From Brachynemurus nebulosus (Eukaryota > Arthropoda > Insecta > Neuroptera > Myrmeleontidae), in the NCBI GenBank assembly GCA_035578155.1, contig JAPWDM010000022.1:1488001-1552000 (forward strand): 64,000 bases of DNA, read 5' to 3'. Of the stretch, positions 1 to 13,736 are shown piece after piece (the first letter of the stretch is position 1; each line of letters starts with the position of its first letter). Position numbers and translations under genes: made by a program. Under the pieces are notes generated by a model. That model did no database searches. It saw only the letters and a list, made by a program, of their open reading frames with translations, and was not told the origin of the DNA.

Positions 1-605
1 CATAAGCAAAATAATTTTTGAATTTTCCTGAAGGAAGGAAATATTTTCCCGTAATAAAAAGTATCCTAAATGTTGACGCAGGTAATAAGTTATCACTACA
101 CCAGATTTCATAAAAATCCGTTCAATAGTTTTCGCGTAATATGTGCACATGCTCAAAAAGTTTTTTTATTTTCCTGTGGGAATGAGCCACTTTCCCGAAA
201 TAAAAAGTATCTGAGATGCTGACTCAGGCAATAAGTTATCACCACACCAAATTGCATCAAAATCCGTTCAATAGTTTTTGCGTACTGTATGCACATGCTC
301 AACATGGTTTTTCCATTTTCCCGTGGGAATGAGACATTTTCTCGAAGTAGAAAGTAGAAAGTATCTTAGATGTTGATCCGGGTAATAAGTTGTCAGGACA
401 CCAAATTTCATTAAAATTCATCCAGTAGTTTTTGTTTGATGCGTGAACAGACGAACAGACAGACAGACAGACAGACAGACAAAAATTTTAAAAATCGCTG
501 TTTTGATATCTACATCGATAACTATTTACAGTATCTACACAATTTTTAAAAAATATTCTCTATACAGAAACGGTCTCGTTACATTTGTATTATATCTATA
601 GATTA
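1..605 (+). repeat. Interspersed repeat A, copy 1 (three diverged internal units and a GACA run)
   Basis: Three diverged units of about 140-160 bp each carry a phrase like GGTAATAAGTTATCACCACA (near 83, 229 and 383) and a CCCGTGGGAATGAG phrase. A (GACA)n run follows at about 452-482, then a tail ending near TATAGAT at about 600. The same order in the same orientation recurs at 41010-41586, so this is a dispersed repeat family. The layout resembles the 3' end of a non-LTR retrotransposon or a Helitron-like repeat, but no coding part is present and the class is open. The copy runs off the left edge. Confidence 0.75.
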
Positions 606-2569
606 CCTATTAATGGCTCTTTATATAAAATATTAATTTTTTTTTCAAAATAAATCGCCCCCTGTTCTAGGAAATATATATTTTTTAAATTTTTATAAAA
701 TTTCTTATGAAAGTGAGCTTCTTAGACAATTTTATTTTCAAGAAAATGTATTAAAACTTGAACATTTAAATGTTGGCAATTTCTGTATTGTGGCGCTATC
801 AGTTGTCCGCGTGAGTTAACTACTTTTTTTAAAAGTTCGAATAAAATTCCAGTCATTTTAATTTTTAATTGTTCAGGAACTTCAGTATCATAGAAGCAAG
901 CAAAATAATATTACAATTTATTTATGTGGATACATATATGATGGAAAGTTAAGAAAAGAAAATGTTTTTTTGGAAGTTCGTGCTTAAGGTAAAATTGAAA
1001 AAACTTGGAAAATTTAATTAGTAATTAATTTTTTAAAAATATTTTTAGGTTTGGTTGTAAATGAATCTACTGTTGATCTTTTAATATGATACTGAACTAT
1101 TCATTATTTAAAATGAAAAATTGTGTACTTATTAGATGATGAAAATAAAAAATTAGTAGTTTGAAAAACCGGAACAAATTGAAGTATAAAGTCTGTCGGG
1201 ACACCGGAGCTAGAAACGTGACAAATCCGGGAAAACCAAGACGTATGGACACTCTACACGGATTGTGAATGTTATAGACTTTAAGTTTTGATTTTTAAGC
1301 ATATTATGAGTGAAATTGAAAATTAACAACGTGTGAAATTTGACATTTTAGTTAAAGTGCATATAAAATATAATACCTACATGTTTTTATAAAAATGCAA
1401 ATATAAATAAATGTTTTCTGTGTTTTTTTTTATTTTAATTGTTATTAATTATTTGGCTTTTTTAATAATTTAGAATTTTTCTGTCAAATGAATAAATTCT
1501 GAAAATATGAATTTATGACATAATTTCAGTAAAAGTGAAAATGAAATTTTTCACCCACACTTTTGTAGTGCCAATGTACATCACTGGATCCCAATTTTCA
1601 AATGGATAGATAATTTCAGTAGCGTAGAAACTAATTATTAAAAAATTGCAAACCAATTGTGTTTATATGATAATACGTACTTATAAAAAAATGTTTATAT
1701 ACGTGTTCTTCCGAAAATCGTAAATAATTAACTTTCTCTCGATGAAGTTGGATTGACAAACATTTACATTAGGGATGTTATGGATATTCGTAACCGTAAC
1801 TAAAACTACCGATATCCGAAATAATTAAATATCCGAAACCGAAAGCGTATACGAAAATGAAAGTTTATAAGTCTAGCAAGTACTTAACACATTAATATTT
1901 TTTGTATATATCAATATCTAAAAATATTTCAGTCCCTTTTTGACAATCTTGCCAGAAATTAAACACTTTTTTAAATATTTTTATTGTTAAAATCGAAACG
2001 TTATTTTGAAGCCGGTTAAAATTAATATATTTTACATAAAAATGTCAATACAATCACCCGCTAGTTAATTATCGCTAGATTTGATGCTAGAAAATTGAGA
2101 AAAAACAGGTCATATAGATTTTTTTTATTTAGATTTTGTTTGTAATGATTGAATTACAAAATTCAAAAGGATGTTAAAAAATGTGTGTATTCACTATGAG
2201 CTTTTGCCTGTAGTAAATCCAGCTGCTCAAAATCGGTTCCAATATATCAGTGTGTCAGGACGGCATTTGTACATAATTTTAATATTTTCTTTAAGAAATA
2301 GTATTTTTTTTTTAAATACTTGTTTGATTTTTTCAAGGCGAGTACTTTTTACGATGTGTGTTTACCAAATTCTACAAAATAATTAAAAAAAAAAAAACAT
2401 TGTAACCCTACTATTTTGAAATTTTCAAAAAAATATCATGATAATTACCTCATATATGCTTTTTCTGAGTTAATTATTGAAAAATATTCTATTTTCCGAG
2501 ATTTTTAAGGTAAAACGAGCAGATGTATGGTTTTCGTTAAACAAATTTCAGTTCTTTAATACATTTTTG
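606..2569. other. AT-rich non-coding stretch
   Basis: No convincing gene. The open frame at 2171-2386 has low-complexity composition, no family resemblance and no splice context. Confidence 0.6.
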
Positions 2570-3419
2570 GGTGCATTCCTAGTATACGTGCACAAAAAAA
2601 ATTGTGAAAATTTCTAATTTTATATATTAAACATGACCCAAAACGAACGAAAATTAGTATTAAAATTGGCGCTCACATTTAGTTTTCGCAAAATTTAATA
2701 TTAAAAATTTTATTCGTTCATATGTAAAATACGCTTAAAATTGTTTAAAAAACATGCATACACGAAAAGTTTTAAAAATTTCTAGCTTCGTATATTAAAC
2801 ATGAACCAAAACGAATGAAAATTAGTATGAAAATTGGCACTCACCTTTACTTTATAAACATCATTTATTTAATGTTCAAAATTTGATTACTAAAGTGTAC
2901 GAAACACCGGGAAAGCACTTAAAATTTTGTTACATTCATACCCAATCACTTAATTTTAATAACACTATTTAGTTTTAAAAAAGATAATTTTAGCTTTATC
3001 AAACAAATTAATTAAAAAAATAACACAAAATATTAATTAACAACATAAAACCACATAATTAATAGCATAAAACAAATAAAATTTATTTCAGAAAATTTTT
3101 ATTTTAGAGTATCGTAAGACATTTTTCAAAACAAAAAATGTTTATGATGACATGAAGATAGGTGCACGTATATGTGTATTGAGAATGGTATTTAAAGTGA
3201 TAAATTTAGGAAGAAAATATTTTTTACACACACATACAATGTTTTTTAAATAAGTATTTGTTAATTTTAAAATAAAAATAAACTTTACATATCACTTTTG
3301 AACGAAAATTATCCAACTCATGAACTGTCATTTAAAATTTTCAACAATTAAAAGTAACCATTTTTTCCTTAAATTCAAATATTTGACGTCATTGTGACGC
3401 AGTAGAAAACTTAAAAGAA

Positions 3420-3670
3420 AAACGTATTTTAGGTTTGTTCCCTTACGAATAGGAAAGTGAATGTATTAAAAGAGAAAGTCGTTCCTGTACACCAAAATTT
3501 CACAGATCCTACTTTTTCCTTCTAACTGTGAAATTTAAATTTTTAAATTTATAAATAATATTTACGAAAATTATAGTACATAAATTTAAAAGAAATTAGT
3601 GATTTAAGTATTTTAAGTTAGTTTTGTTGTAGTTAGTTTTTGATGTGTAAAATTTAAAACTTCAAAGAGC
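3420..3670 (+). repeat. Direct repeat flanking the 91-bp array, left copy
   Basis: This stretch shares CTACTTTTTCCTTC, then AATTTAAATTTTTAAATTTAT, then a TACGTAAATTT-like run, in the same order and orientation with the stretch at about 5395-5690. The two copies bracket the 91-bp minisatellite. Homologous direct repeats on each side may have formed during duplication of the block. Confidence 0.55.
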
Positions 3671-3714
3671 AACGACTTTGTACAAATGTTGGTTGAGCAG
3701 TAAGGTGCCGCGAT

Positions 3715-3880
3715 TAAATAACTGTGGACAAAATAACTGCGACAAAATAACACTGGACAAAATAACTGAACGACAAAATAACTGCACGACCAAATAACCG
3801 CACGACAAAATAACTGTGGACAAAATAATCGAACGATAAAGTAACTGTACGACAAAATAACCGAACAACAAAATAAACAT
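3715..3880 (+). repeat. Short tandem repeat, about 17 bp unit (AAAATAACTGNACGAC)
   Basis: About ten imperfect copies of an AAAATAACTG(C/T)ACGAC-like unit. Several reading frames stay open across it on the minus strand, but the resulting valine/leucine/phenylalanine-rich proteins are an artefact of the repeat. Confidence 0.8.
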
Positions 3881-4183
3881 CTTTAATTTTATTATTCTTT
3901 TGAGTTAGGGTACATGCGACCGTGATATGATTGTTTTGTTTTGCTTCCAACATATAAAAGATGGTTAAATTGCAACAGACCTTAGATGTTGGAATTTAAA
4001 CTATTGCATTTAAAACCGGACGTTAATGGGTGAAAACTATTGTATTTAAAAAGCTAAGCTTGGGAAACATTAGTTTAAAAGATCAAATAGTGGATGATAT
4101 AAGAACTAGGTAATAATGTTATATGTTAGTTAGGTTAAGATTATAAGTTTTTTTTTTTTTTTTTAAATTTTAGGTCGATGATA

Positions 4184-5295
4184 TAAAAACTAGGTGGTGA
4201 GGTTAGTTAAGGTTAGGTTAGTTTAGTTAGTTTTGACAATATACTTAGACTTTTGTATAAAAACTAATTAGGTTAAGGTTATAGGTGGTGAGGTTAATTA
4301 AGGTTAGGTTAGTTTAGTTAGTTTTGAAAATGTACTTCGACTTTGGTATAAAAACTAATTAGGTTAAGGTTATAGGTGGTGAGGTTAATTATGGTTAGGT
4401 TAGTTTAGCTAGTTTTGAGAATATACTTCGACTTTGATATAAAAACTAATTAGGTTAAGGTTATAGGTGGTGAGGTTAGTTAAGGTTAGGTTAGTTTAGT
4501 TAGTTTTGTCAATATACTTTGAATTTAATATAAAAACTAATTAGGTAAAGGTTATTGGTGGTGAGGCTAGTTAAGGTTAGGTTAGTTTAGTTAGTTTTGA
4601 CAATCTACTTCGACTTTGATATAAAAACTAATTAGGTTAAGGTTATAGGTGGTGAGGTTAGTTGAGGTTAGGTTGGATCAGTTAGTTTTGACAATATACT
4701 TCGACTTTGATATAAAAACAAGTTAGGTTAAGGTTACAGGTGGTGAGGTTAGTTAAGGTTAGGTTAGTTTAGTTAGTTTGATAATATACTTCGACTTTGA
4801 TATAAAAACTAATTAGGTTAAGGTTATAGGTGGTGAGGCTAGTTAAGGTTAGGTTAGTTTAGTTAGTTTTGACAATCTACTTCGACTTTGATATAAAAAC
4901 TAATTAGGTTAAGCTTATAGGTGGTGAGGTTAGTTGAGGTTAGGTTGGTTCAGTTAGTTTTGACAATATACTTCGACTTTGGTATAAAAACTAATTAGGT
5001 TAATGTTATAGGTGGTGAGGTTAGTTAAGGTTAGGTTAGTTTAGTTAGTTTTGGCAATATACTTCGACTTTGGTATAAATGCTAATTAGGCTAAGGTTAC
5101 AGGTGGTGAGGTTAGTTAAGGTTAGGTTAATTTAGTTAGTTTTGACAATATACTTTGACTTTGGTATAAAAACTGATTAGGTTAAGGTTATAGATAGTGA
5201 GGTTAATTAAGGTTAGGTTAGTTTAGTTAGTTTTGAGAATATACTTCGACTTTGGTATAAAAACTAATTAGGTTAAGGTTATAGGTGGTGAGATT
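4184..5295 (+). repeat. 91-bp minisatellite, about 12 copies, TTAGG-rich
   Basis: The phrase ATAGGTGGTGAGGTTA recurs at 91-bp spacing (for example 4284, 4375 and 4466) to about 5292. Each unit holds AGGTTAGGTTAGTTTAGTTAG-like sequence and then ACTTCGACTTTGATATAAAAAC. The first half of each unit resembles the insect telomeric repeat (TTAGG)n in degenerate form. Units differ by only a few bases, so the array has expanded or been homogenised fairly recently. Confidence 0.9.
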
Positions 5296-5394
5296 AGTTA
5301 CTATTTTTATAAGAAAAATTTTTTTTAAAATAGTTTGAAATTTACCGCTTGTTATTGGTTTTATAACTAAATGTCAGGATTATTAGATTTATAA

Positions 5395-5690
5395 AACGGT
5401 TAGTTCCCGGACCAGTAGAAAAGTTAATGTATTAGAAGAAAAAACGCGAAACTCGTTCTTGTACATCGAAATTTCAATTAGTTCACGTTCTTTTCGGTAG
5501 GCAAATATATAAATTAGAAGTGACTTCAGAATTCCTACTTTTTCCTTCCAAGTCTCAAATTTAAATTTTTAAATTTATCAGTTATATTTACAAAAGTGAT
5601 TGTACGTAAATTTAAAAAAAATTAATGATTTTGAATAATTTAAGATTGTATTTGGTGTCTGAAATTTAAAATATCAGAGATTAACCTCTT
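5395..5690 (+). repeat. Direct repeat flanking the 91-bp array, right copy
   Basis: Right-hand partner of 3420-3670 in the same orientation. It carries an insertion of about 30-40 bp (TTAGTTCACG region) relative to the left copy. Confidence 0.55.
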
Positions 5691-6360
5691 TAATTCAATA
5701 AGCAGAAGGAAGCTGTTTATTTATAGCCTATTCACATTATTACATAAGCAGATTAAAAGAAAGTACGGGAACAGACCTAAATATGTATTTAGTGCAGACA
5801 ACTTCAGATGCTTCAGATTGTTTGATTTTTTTTAAAAATAAAAGATATAACAATAAAACGTCCACCTAAAAAAAATTTTATTTTAAATATTAATTTAACT
5901 TTAAATTAATATTTTTTATTTATTTTTATTTGTTTGGTGATATTATGGTTACGGTTTTTTAAAACTAAATAGTGTCATATCGTTAAAATTAAATGATTGT
6001 GAGTTTTGTGTTATATTTAATTGTAGTGCTGGCTTACATTTCAACTAAATCAAATTTTGAATGTTAAATTTTACAAAAATTAAAGGTAAATCGCAATTTT
6101 TATACTAATTTTCATTCGTTTTGGTTCATGTTTAATACACAAAGATAGAAATTTTTAATCCTTTTCGTGTAGATGTTTTGTGAAACGATTTTAAGTGTTT
6201 TTTTTCATATGAACAAATTAAATTTTGAATATTAAATTTTACGAAAACTAAACGTGAGCGCCAATTTTAATACTAATTTTCGTTCGTTTTGGGTCATGTT
6301 TAATATATGAAAATAGAAAGTTTCACAATTTTTCTTGTGCACGTATACTAGGAAATTGCC

Positions 6361-7254
<894 letters not shown>

Positions 7255-7498
7255 TTTAGTGAATATCATTTTCGTATTCTAGGGACCTCAAAACATATTT
7301 CTGATATGGTCCCGGGCTTAGGTCGCACCATGACACCTGGCGTAAAAGCTGAATTTCCAGTTTTGGAAATTCGCTAAAAGGAAGTTCATTTCTTTTTAGT
7401 CGAATTTTTCTTTGAAAAAATTAGACTTATACAGTCTATATGACAAGAACGGCGAGAGGCGAGAGTAGGGGCGCTATCCGTTTTCGGACCCGTAGAAC

Positions 7499-8712
7499 TA
7501 GTGTTGGGTCGAAGCGACTCTTTTATGTGTGCTAGCACACATGACTCCGCACAGTGCAGTGTGCCGCACAGAGCGAGCGACTCTTTCGGAGCACACAGCA
7601 CGCAAAGCACACTCACACACTCACACACTGTGTTATATGTGATTAAGTTTGAAACGAGAGTCACGACTCTTTTAGAGCTCACAGCACACTGTGTTAGTGC
7701 GGTATGTGCTGTCCTGTCGTTTACTTGTCCTTTCCTTTTTCCTTTTAAGTATAATAGTTTTGTAAATACATACTAAATTTAGTCCATATGGTATAACGTA
7801 TAAATTCTAAAAATAAGAAATATGTGTATTGTTAATATAAAAAATTGAATTCAGAAGTGTACATTAAAAAACCAACTATTTTTTGAAATTTGTAAGGTTT
7901 GCAAACATTCATATTAGAGGAAAAATTACGTATTTTAGTAACACTATTTTTTTTTTCAGTTACAAAACTTAACTCGTCACTTTTTCTTAATTTTTTATCC
8001 ATTACATATAAAAATTAATAGTACTTATAAATATAAAAAATAATCAATAAAGAAAGGTAACTAAATAAACACAATTACTCAAAGTAAATTAAATAAATAA
8101 AGTCAGTATTATTTCTGAAAATTCACAAAATTTAAAATAACGAGGCAGCAAATACAAGTAACAGGAATACTCAAAAAAAAATTACAGAATTGATTGGATA
8201 AAAGTAAGTAAGTAAGAATTGGAAGGAATAGGACATTAAATAAATAGAAAAAAATACGTAATATCTGGTATGTAACGTCAGTATCCATCTAAAAGAAACT
8301 GTTAAACAATTAGTTAATACAATACAATAATAGCACTAACAAACAAAATATACTTCTTTACCCTGCGGGGGTAGTTTCCTGTTCTAGTAGTACGTAAAAA
8401 AGTGATATTGTTCAATTCATACGAACATTATAAACTGAAAGGCAATTTGCCAAATGTTAACCCAACAACCCATAAATTACCTAATGCATATTGTATCTTC
8501 ATTTTTGAAAAAGTTGAAATTCTTTTGTTTGTGCAATAATATGCAATATGCAGTTGATCCTTATGTCCAGTATTATATGTACAAATGTGTTCAGTAATGT
8601 GTGGTAATGGCGGACTGTGCTAGTCACTCCTTTTGTAAGAGTCACACAGCACACAGCACACTTAAAAGAGTCCCTCTTTCAGAGTGACTCGCACATGTGC
8701 GATCCAACACTA
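7499..8712. mobile_element. Non-autonomous hAT-type DNA transposon with 8-bp target site duplication
   Basis: The ends are TAGTGTTGGGTCG (left) and its inverted partner CGATCCAACACTA (right). Identical 8-bp direct repeats, CGTAGAAC, abut them at 7491-7498 and 8713-8720. An 8-bp duplication with TAGTGTTGG-type ends is the hallmark of hAT elements. Subterminal copies of GACTCTTTT-like sequence occur near both ends (about 7516, 7577 and 7664, and inverted at about 8632 and 8662), as expected for transposase binding sites. The 1,214-bp interior has no transposase. The related locus at 48520-48645 lacks the insertion and has a single target copy, which confirms the borders. Confidence 0.93.
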
Positions 8713-8743
8713 CGTAGAACACGAGTATGTAGAAAAAATAATG

Positions 8744-8870
<127 letters not shown>

Positions 8871-9187
8871 TTCCCGCTACCTTTTAATATGTGTAGGGCC
8901 CCCCTATGGAAGTTAAGAGCTCAAATTTGGTAAATGGGGCTCATTCCGATGCACAACAATACTATCAAAGTGGGGTCAAAGTTTGGGCAAATTTTGATCC
9001 GACCCAACCTTTAAGATGGTGGTGGGGGGCGGAAAAGCAATAAAATTTTCCAAACCGGCTGGAAATAATGTTTCGGTCAATTATCTACAACATATCCAAA
9101 ATTTAGTTTCCTAGGATGATTTGGAGGGAGTAGGGGGGAAAAAACGATTTTCGCTGGATCTAACACGCCCCCAACCCTCCAGAATTA

Positions 9188-9700
9188 ACGTAGAGGGTTG
9201 AAATTTGGTGTGTTGATATAGTTCATACCTAGGTTGTGCTTTTTGTAGGTTTTAATATTTTACCCCCACCCTCCTCATTTTTGAGCTACAATTTCATGCT
9301 TTTTTGACGTTTTCGAAGTTTGTACCACTCGCACAGGTCACCCGAATAAACCTAGAGGGCTGAAATTTTGTATTCAGATTGAGTTAGTATCAAGGGGGTG
9401 CCTTTTGGGGGTCTCGACTTTTAACCCCTACCCCCACAATTTTTATACCCAAAAGAATATGATTTTTCTTGTTTATTAACAGTTTCGTTCGGGTCAAAAT
9501 CTCCCCAAATAAACCTAGAGGGCTGAAATTTTGTGTACAGGTTACCGCGAGTTACCGGTTACTTTTAACCCTTACCGCGACGATTTTTACGCCAATATTC
9601 CTTTAACTTTTTTGCTTGTTTTCTAACACGTCTAGAGACTCTATAAGGAAACCTAGAGGGCTGTAATTTTGTATGTGTATTCAGTTAGTATCCAGCTAAT
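9188..9700 (+). repeat. Diverged tandem units inside repeat B
   Basis: The phrase AACCTAGAGGGCTGAAATTTTG (or a close variant) starts at about 9188, 9348, 9512 and 9649. Each is followed by a C-rich phrase of the TTTTAACCCCTACCCC type, giving a period of about 137-164 bp. The same series is present in reverse complement in the second copy (about 45430-45970). Confidence 0.75.
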
Positions 9701-10345
9701 ACCTTTTATGGAGTCCACATTACTTTTCCCCCCACTTCTCGCATTTTTACATCGGAATTGAATGCTATTATTAAATGTGTTTTAAATGCATTATTTTTAT
9801 TCTAAATACAAGTAGGTGAATAGTAATTTTAAAAAATTTAAAAAAAAGTGAATTTACTTTTATGACAAATGAAATACATACATATTAAGTAATTTAAAAA
9901 TATTATTAAAGTCACTGTTTATTTATAAATTAGGAATTTTGGATTTTTATTATTTATAAAATAATAATTTTGGATTTTTTTGGAAAGAAAAAATATCTTC
10001 ATAAAAGCTTTTCAGTTTACTATTTAAGTTCCTTTTTTAATATTTAAAAATAAAACACAAAGGCAATTGGCGGATAAGCATGAGTAGGAATGCCCTCGTA
10101 CGAATTGTGTTGGCTTTTTCCCTGCTAACTGCTATCGGCACAAAATTGAAATTTACTGAGATTCAGCCCTAAAAACCTTTTTTTAAAGCCCCGATCAACC
10201 GGATACTCATCATCAGTTTTGAAACCACCAAAATGACAAATCGCTCGTGGACTTTCAATTACATTTCGCTTGTAGACACTCAATACCGAAGATAAAAGGA
10301 AAAATTCGACTTCCGTGATGGGGCTCCGCTGCTCACGGCGTTTTT

Positions 10346-11907
10346 TTTTGATAATAAAAATCATTCTAAGGTATTTTATAAATATTTTAAAATAAATTTT
10401 AAACAAATATTAACCTGCTCATATGTTTTTAATTAAGTTTTCATACTTACATGATGAATATTGCACAGATCAAAATGAGTACTTTGTAACATAAACTGTT
10501 AGGAAACAACTAAAAAATAGTTTTACACACATTTTAAACTTAAAATTTTTTTTTATTTAGTTAATATATTCTAAACTTTTTAAATTGCTGTTCATTAGGC
10601 ACAGAATAGATTACTTTAAATTAAGAATTTATTTTTTTTTCTTATTTAAAATATAGTTTTTTTATTAATTTTAATAAAGTTGAAAAGGTCAGAAACTGGG
10701 CCAAGGTCAATTACCGGGTCTTTTACCTTACCTATTTGAAAATTGTGATACTATTATACACTTCTTCAGTTTAAAAAGTTCACTAACAACATTTTCTTGA
10801 TAACTTTAACTTCCGTTCAAAAAGTAAAACGAAAGGAAGGAAAAGCTGTATAACTTTTTTTTTCTATTTTAAATTGATATTATTTCTCACTTTTTAAATA
10901 TCAAATATTTACTTATTCAAGCATTATACGTCTATAACTCATATTATGTAAATAACCATTATAATAAAACCTATAACTTTCTAGAAACAAAAACAAACGT
11001 GCTCCCACCACTAGACTAGCGAGTATTCAAGATGAAAACTAAGGTAAAGAACGATGGAAGAAATAGCTGATATAGAACATCTAATACATATATTATTATT
11101 TTTAAATAAAAACTTTTGCAAGATTAAAATGTAAATTTTTTATTTTCAATTTGCCATTTTTCCGCCGTTCAAAAAAGAATAAATACATACCTTCCTTCTA
11201 TCGCTTTTCGCTATGTATTATTTAATTTTATTTCAACTTTCAAATATCAAACAATTTCATTTCATTTTCATAATAGCTATGAGTTTCTTTTTTATTTTCC
11301 TTTGTGTAGATTTCTATATTTACTATAAGTAAGTATGCTAAATTTTCTTTATAGAGGTATTATCAAAAATATGTATGAAAGGAATCAATGAATTTAATAT
11401 TTCCAATGTTTTATCTAGTAGCACATTATCCATTATATTATGAAAAAATTTATAATTCAAAGTTACAAGAACCAGATTTTATTTCTCTTTAAAATTAAAA
11501 AAAAAAATAAAAATAAAATCTTTATCGGAAATGTATCAACATTTGAAGCGTGTAAGTTCCAACGGGTCTAAGTGCCAAAATTATTATTTCGAAATATACT
11601 TACATAAAAAACATCGTGAATTAAAAAATAAGAATTTGATGACTGCCGTATTATTTTAATAAGTTGTCAGAATTACATTAAATAATTTTACACAAAAAAT
11701 TAGCAAGTATTCTTAAGAACAAATATGAAAAAAAAATCAAACTCATTACTTATTAGAAGGTGACTAAAGGCTTTATGTATATTACTTGAAAAGGGTCCAT
11801 GTGCAAATAAAAAATGATCAGTTTTATCATTAAAATTACTTTTATCGGGTGTTGTACACAAAACCTTTAGAAACACATACATAATATTCCTTAATCGTGA
11901 CAAAACT
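10346..11907. other. AT-rich non-coding stretch
   Basis: No gene seen. Nothing beyond AT-rich low-complexity sequence. Confidence 0.5.
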
Positions 11908-13736
11908 TTATATTGTCTGAGCTTTTGTTTTCTGTATAATATCCTTATAAGAACCTGAATATTCGACTGGAAGATACTCTAACGTAGCTTCAATATCTTT
12001 GAGTTTTTCTGTAGAAATTTTACTCTTGCATTCAAGTTGCGGTATTTCGAAGTCTCTGATGTCATTTAAATTAACACCCTTTTTTAACACTCGGCAACTG
12101 GTCCAAGGCTCTAAGTTATTGTGACTTTTTCTTGTTAGTACATATTCGGGTTTGTCGGATGATATTTTTATCCAGCATACTGAACTAATGTTAAGGGTTT
12201 TTGTGTTCAAAAACATATCACTAGCTTTCTGAAGATCTTTAAAATCAGTAGCTTCCATGAGATGAACGGTGTTAGGCTTCTCGTGACATGTTTCATTTAT
12301 CATAGTCTTGAGTTGTTCAGGTACAAAAATTTTATTAATGCGTTTTCTTTTTTCTATTTGAGCAAAATCTCTGTCACAGGCTAAATAAGAATGCCTACTT
12401 ACCAAATATTTATGCTCAATTTGATCGAATTTTTTATTTGTTACAAGGTAAATAAGCAAAAACAGTACCATACGGTTTTTATTTTGGCCTACGCAATTGT
12501 CCGACCAAATTGTAAGATTTCTTTTGAAAGAAAAATTTTCCATTTTTAAATTCTTTAGAAGTATACTTCATTGCCTCCTCTGCCTGTAATCGATTGATTC
12601 CAAAGACACATATGTGCAGTATTATTATCCGAAAAATGTATACCTAAGTTGTAGCATGCCAACTGTCTGCTATAAAACATTTGCGAATGTGTCAGTGTTG
12701 GAATATAAGGAACTTGTTGTAAAACTATCGAAATGACTGTGTCATTACTATCTGATTTTTGAGATTTTATATCATCTTCATTCATAACCATTCTAGCGCG
12801 TTCCACTTTCCTATGATGCAGTTCTAACTTCATAGTGTATCTCTTCTTTTCAATAGTGTTTTCTGAGACTTTAATTTTATTTTGATAGAAATCGCAAATG
12901 GAGCAAGTATCTGTCTTAGTTGGTCCAAAACGCAAATCAGGAAATCACTTTTTAAAAACATCCGAAAAGTATTTGTAAGTTGCAATAGTTTCCGGGTATT
13001 TTTTTTTGAACGCAATGTACAGACGGTTTATATTAAGATCTGGACTAAGAAAACTTTTGCTAGATTTTTGACAACTGTAATGGTTTTCTTCTATGGGAAA
13101 TGACTGAATATGAGTACGTATTTGTTCTTGTAATTCCAAAGAAAATTTCCTTGATTTATTTGATTTTCCTCTCTTATCAGTATATACAGTTTCTCCATAT
13201 TTCTGTTTTTCAACTATGAACATTTTTATGCGATAAACCAAATATAGCAGAAAGTGTGTTGCGGCAAACTTGAATGTGTTCCCTACTTCCGTTCGGTACT
13301 GTGTAATAAACTGTACATTGTCGAGAACTTTCAGAAGGATCTTTATAGTTACCATGGCGTCCTCTACGAATTTTTACAACTTGTATCAATCCCAATAAAT
13401 ATGTACCCTGTTTAATGTGATCCCTTATTTTGTAATAATCACGAAATAGCTGGTGTTTATGCTCAACAGATAATTCCTTACATTCGTAATGGCATTTACA
13501 CCTTGTCTTGAAATTTAAAAATAATATACCAGTTAAGTTCAAAAAAAAAAATGTGGTTATGTTGAATTTACCGGTCCCGGTAGTAATTTCGCTTCTCTTA
13601 CGGTGTTATTTCGTGAAACATATTCACATCCACTTAAACGTAATCTTTTTCTTTCATTTTTTGCACTCTCCGTACCTCTAATTCGCCTTTTAACAGATTT
13701 ATTAATTTCAGAACATACATGAATATTAAATTACAA
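11908..13736 (-). pseudogene. Decayed transposable-element-type gene with D-N-x-x-G-Q-N-K-N motif
   Basis: Minus-strand coding remnant read from 13736 down to 11908. Parts in order: a lysine/arginine-rich exon (13736-13572, with LRLSGCEYVSRNN); a 65-bp intron (13571-13507) with GT donor and AG acceptor still intact; a cysteine-containing segment (CKCHYECKELS) and VQVCRNTL; a segment with SPDLNINRLYIAF; GPTKTDTCSICDFY, a likely zinc-binding pair; then WSDNCVGQNKN and a C-terminal region to the stop at 11908. The SDNC-x-GQNKN signature and this order match a large multicopy family in aphids, beetles and Hydra that I take to be transposon-derived with a DDE-like nuclease. Breaks: a frame change at about 13225, an in-frame TGA at 12945-12947, and another frame change at about 12550. 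The family assignment is from memory of the motif and unverified. No start codon is found in the first exon. Confidence 0.7.

Larger units (their letters stand above)
2570..6360. mobile_element. Inverted-repeat composite element with internal minisatellites
   Basis: The outer arms at about 2574-3070 and 5930-6357 are inverted copies. Both contain CTAGTATACGTGCACAA, the phrase GGTCATGTTTAATATA and GTGAGCGCCAATTTTAATAC, in opposite orientation. Inside lie two direct repeats (about 3420-3670 and 5395-5690) that flank a 91-bp tandem array, and a 17-bp array at 3715-3880. No coding sequence is seen. A non-autonomous element with long TIRs or a foldback transposon is the likeliest reading. I could not fix a target site duplication. 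Confidence 0.6.

Noticed and set aside
3613..3953. Three overlapping minus-strand frames rich in Phe, Val and Leu, looking like membrane proteins
   Set aside because: They are products of the 17-bp tandem array in its three frames.
3715..5295. Tandem arrays as CRISPR
   Set aside because: Repeats are directly adjoining with no unique spacers, and the DNA is eukaryotic.
7386..7776. Overlapping open frames rich in Cys, Ser and Val
   Set aside because: They lie in the subterminal repeats of the hAT element and follow its GACTCTTTT/GCACAC repeats, not a gene.
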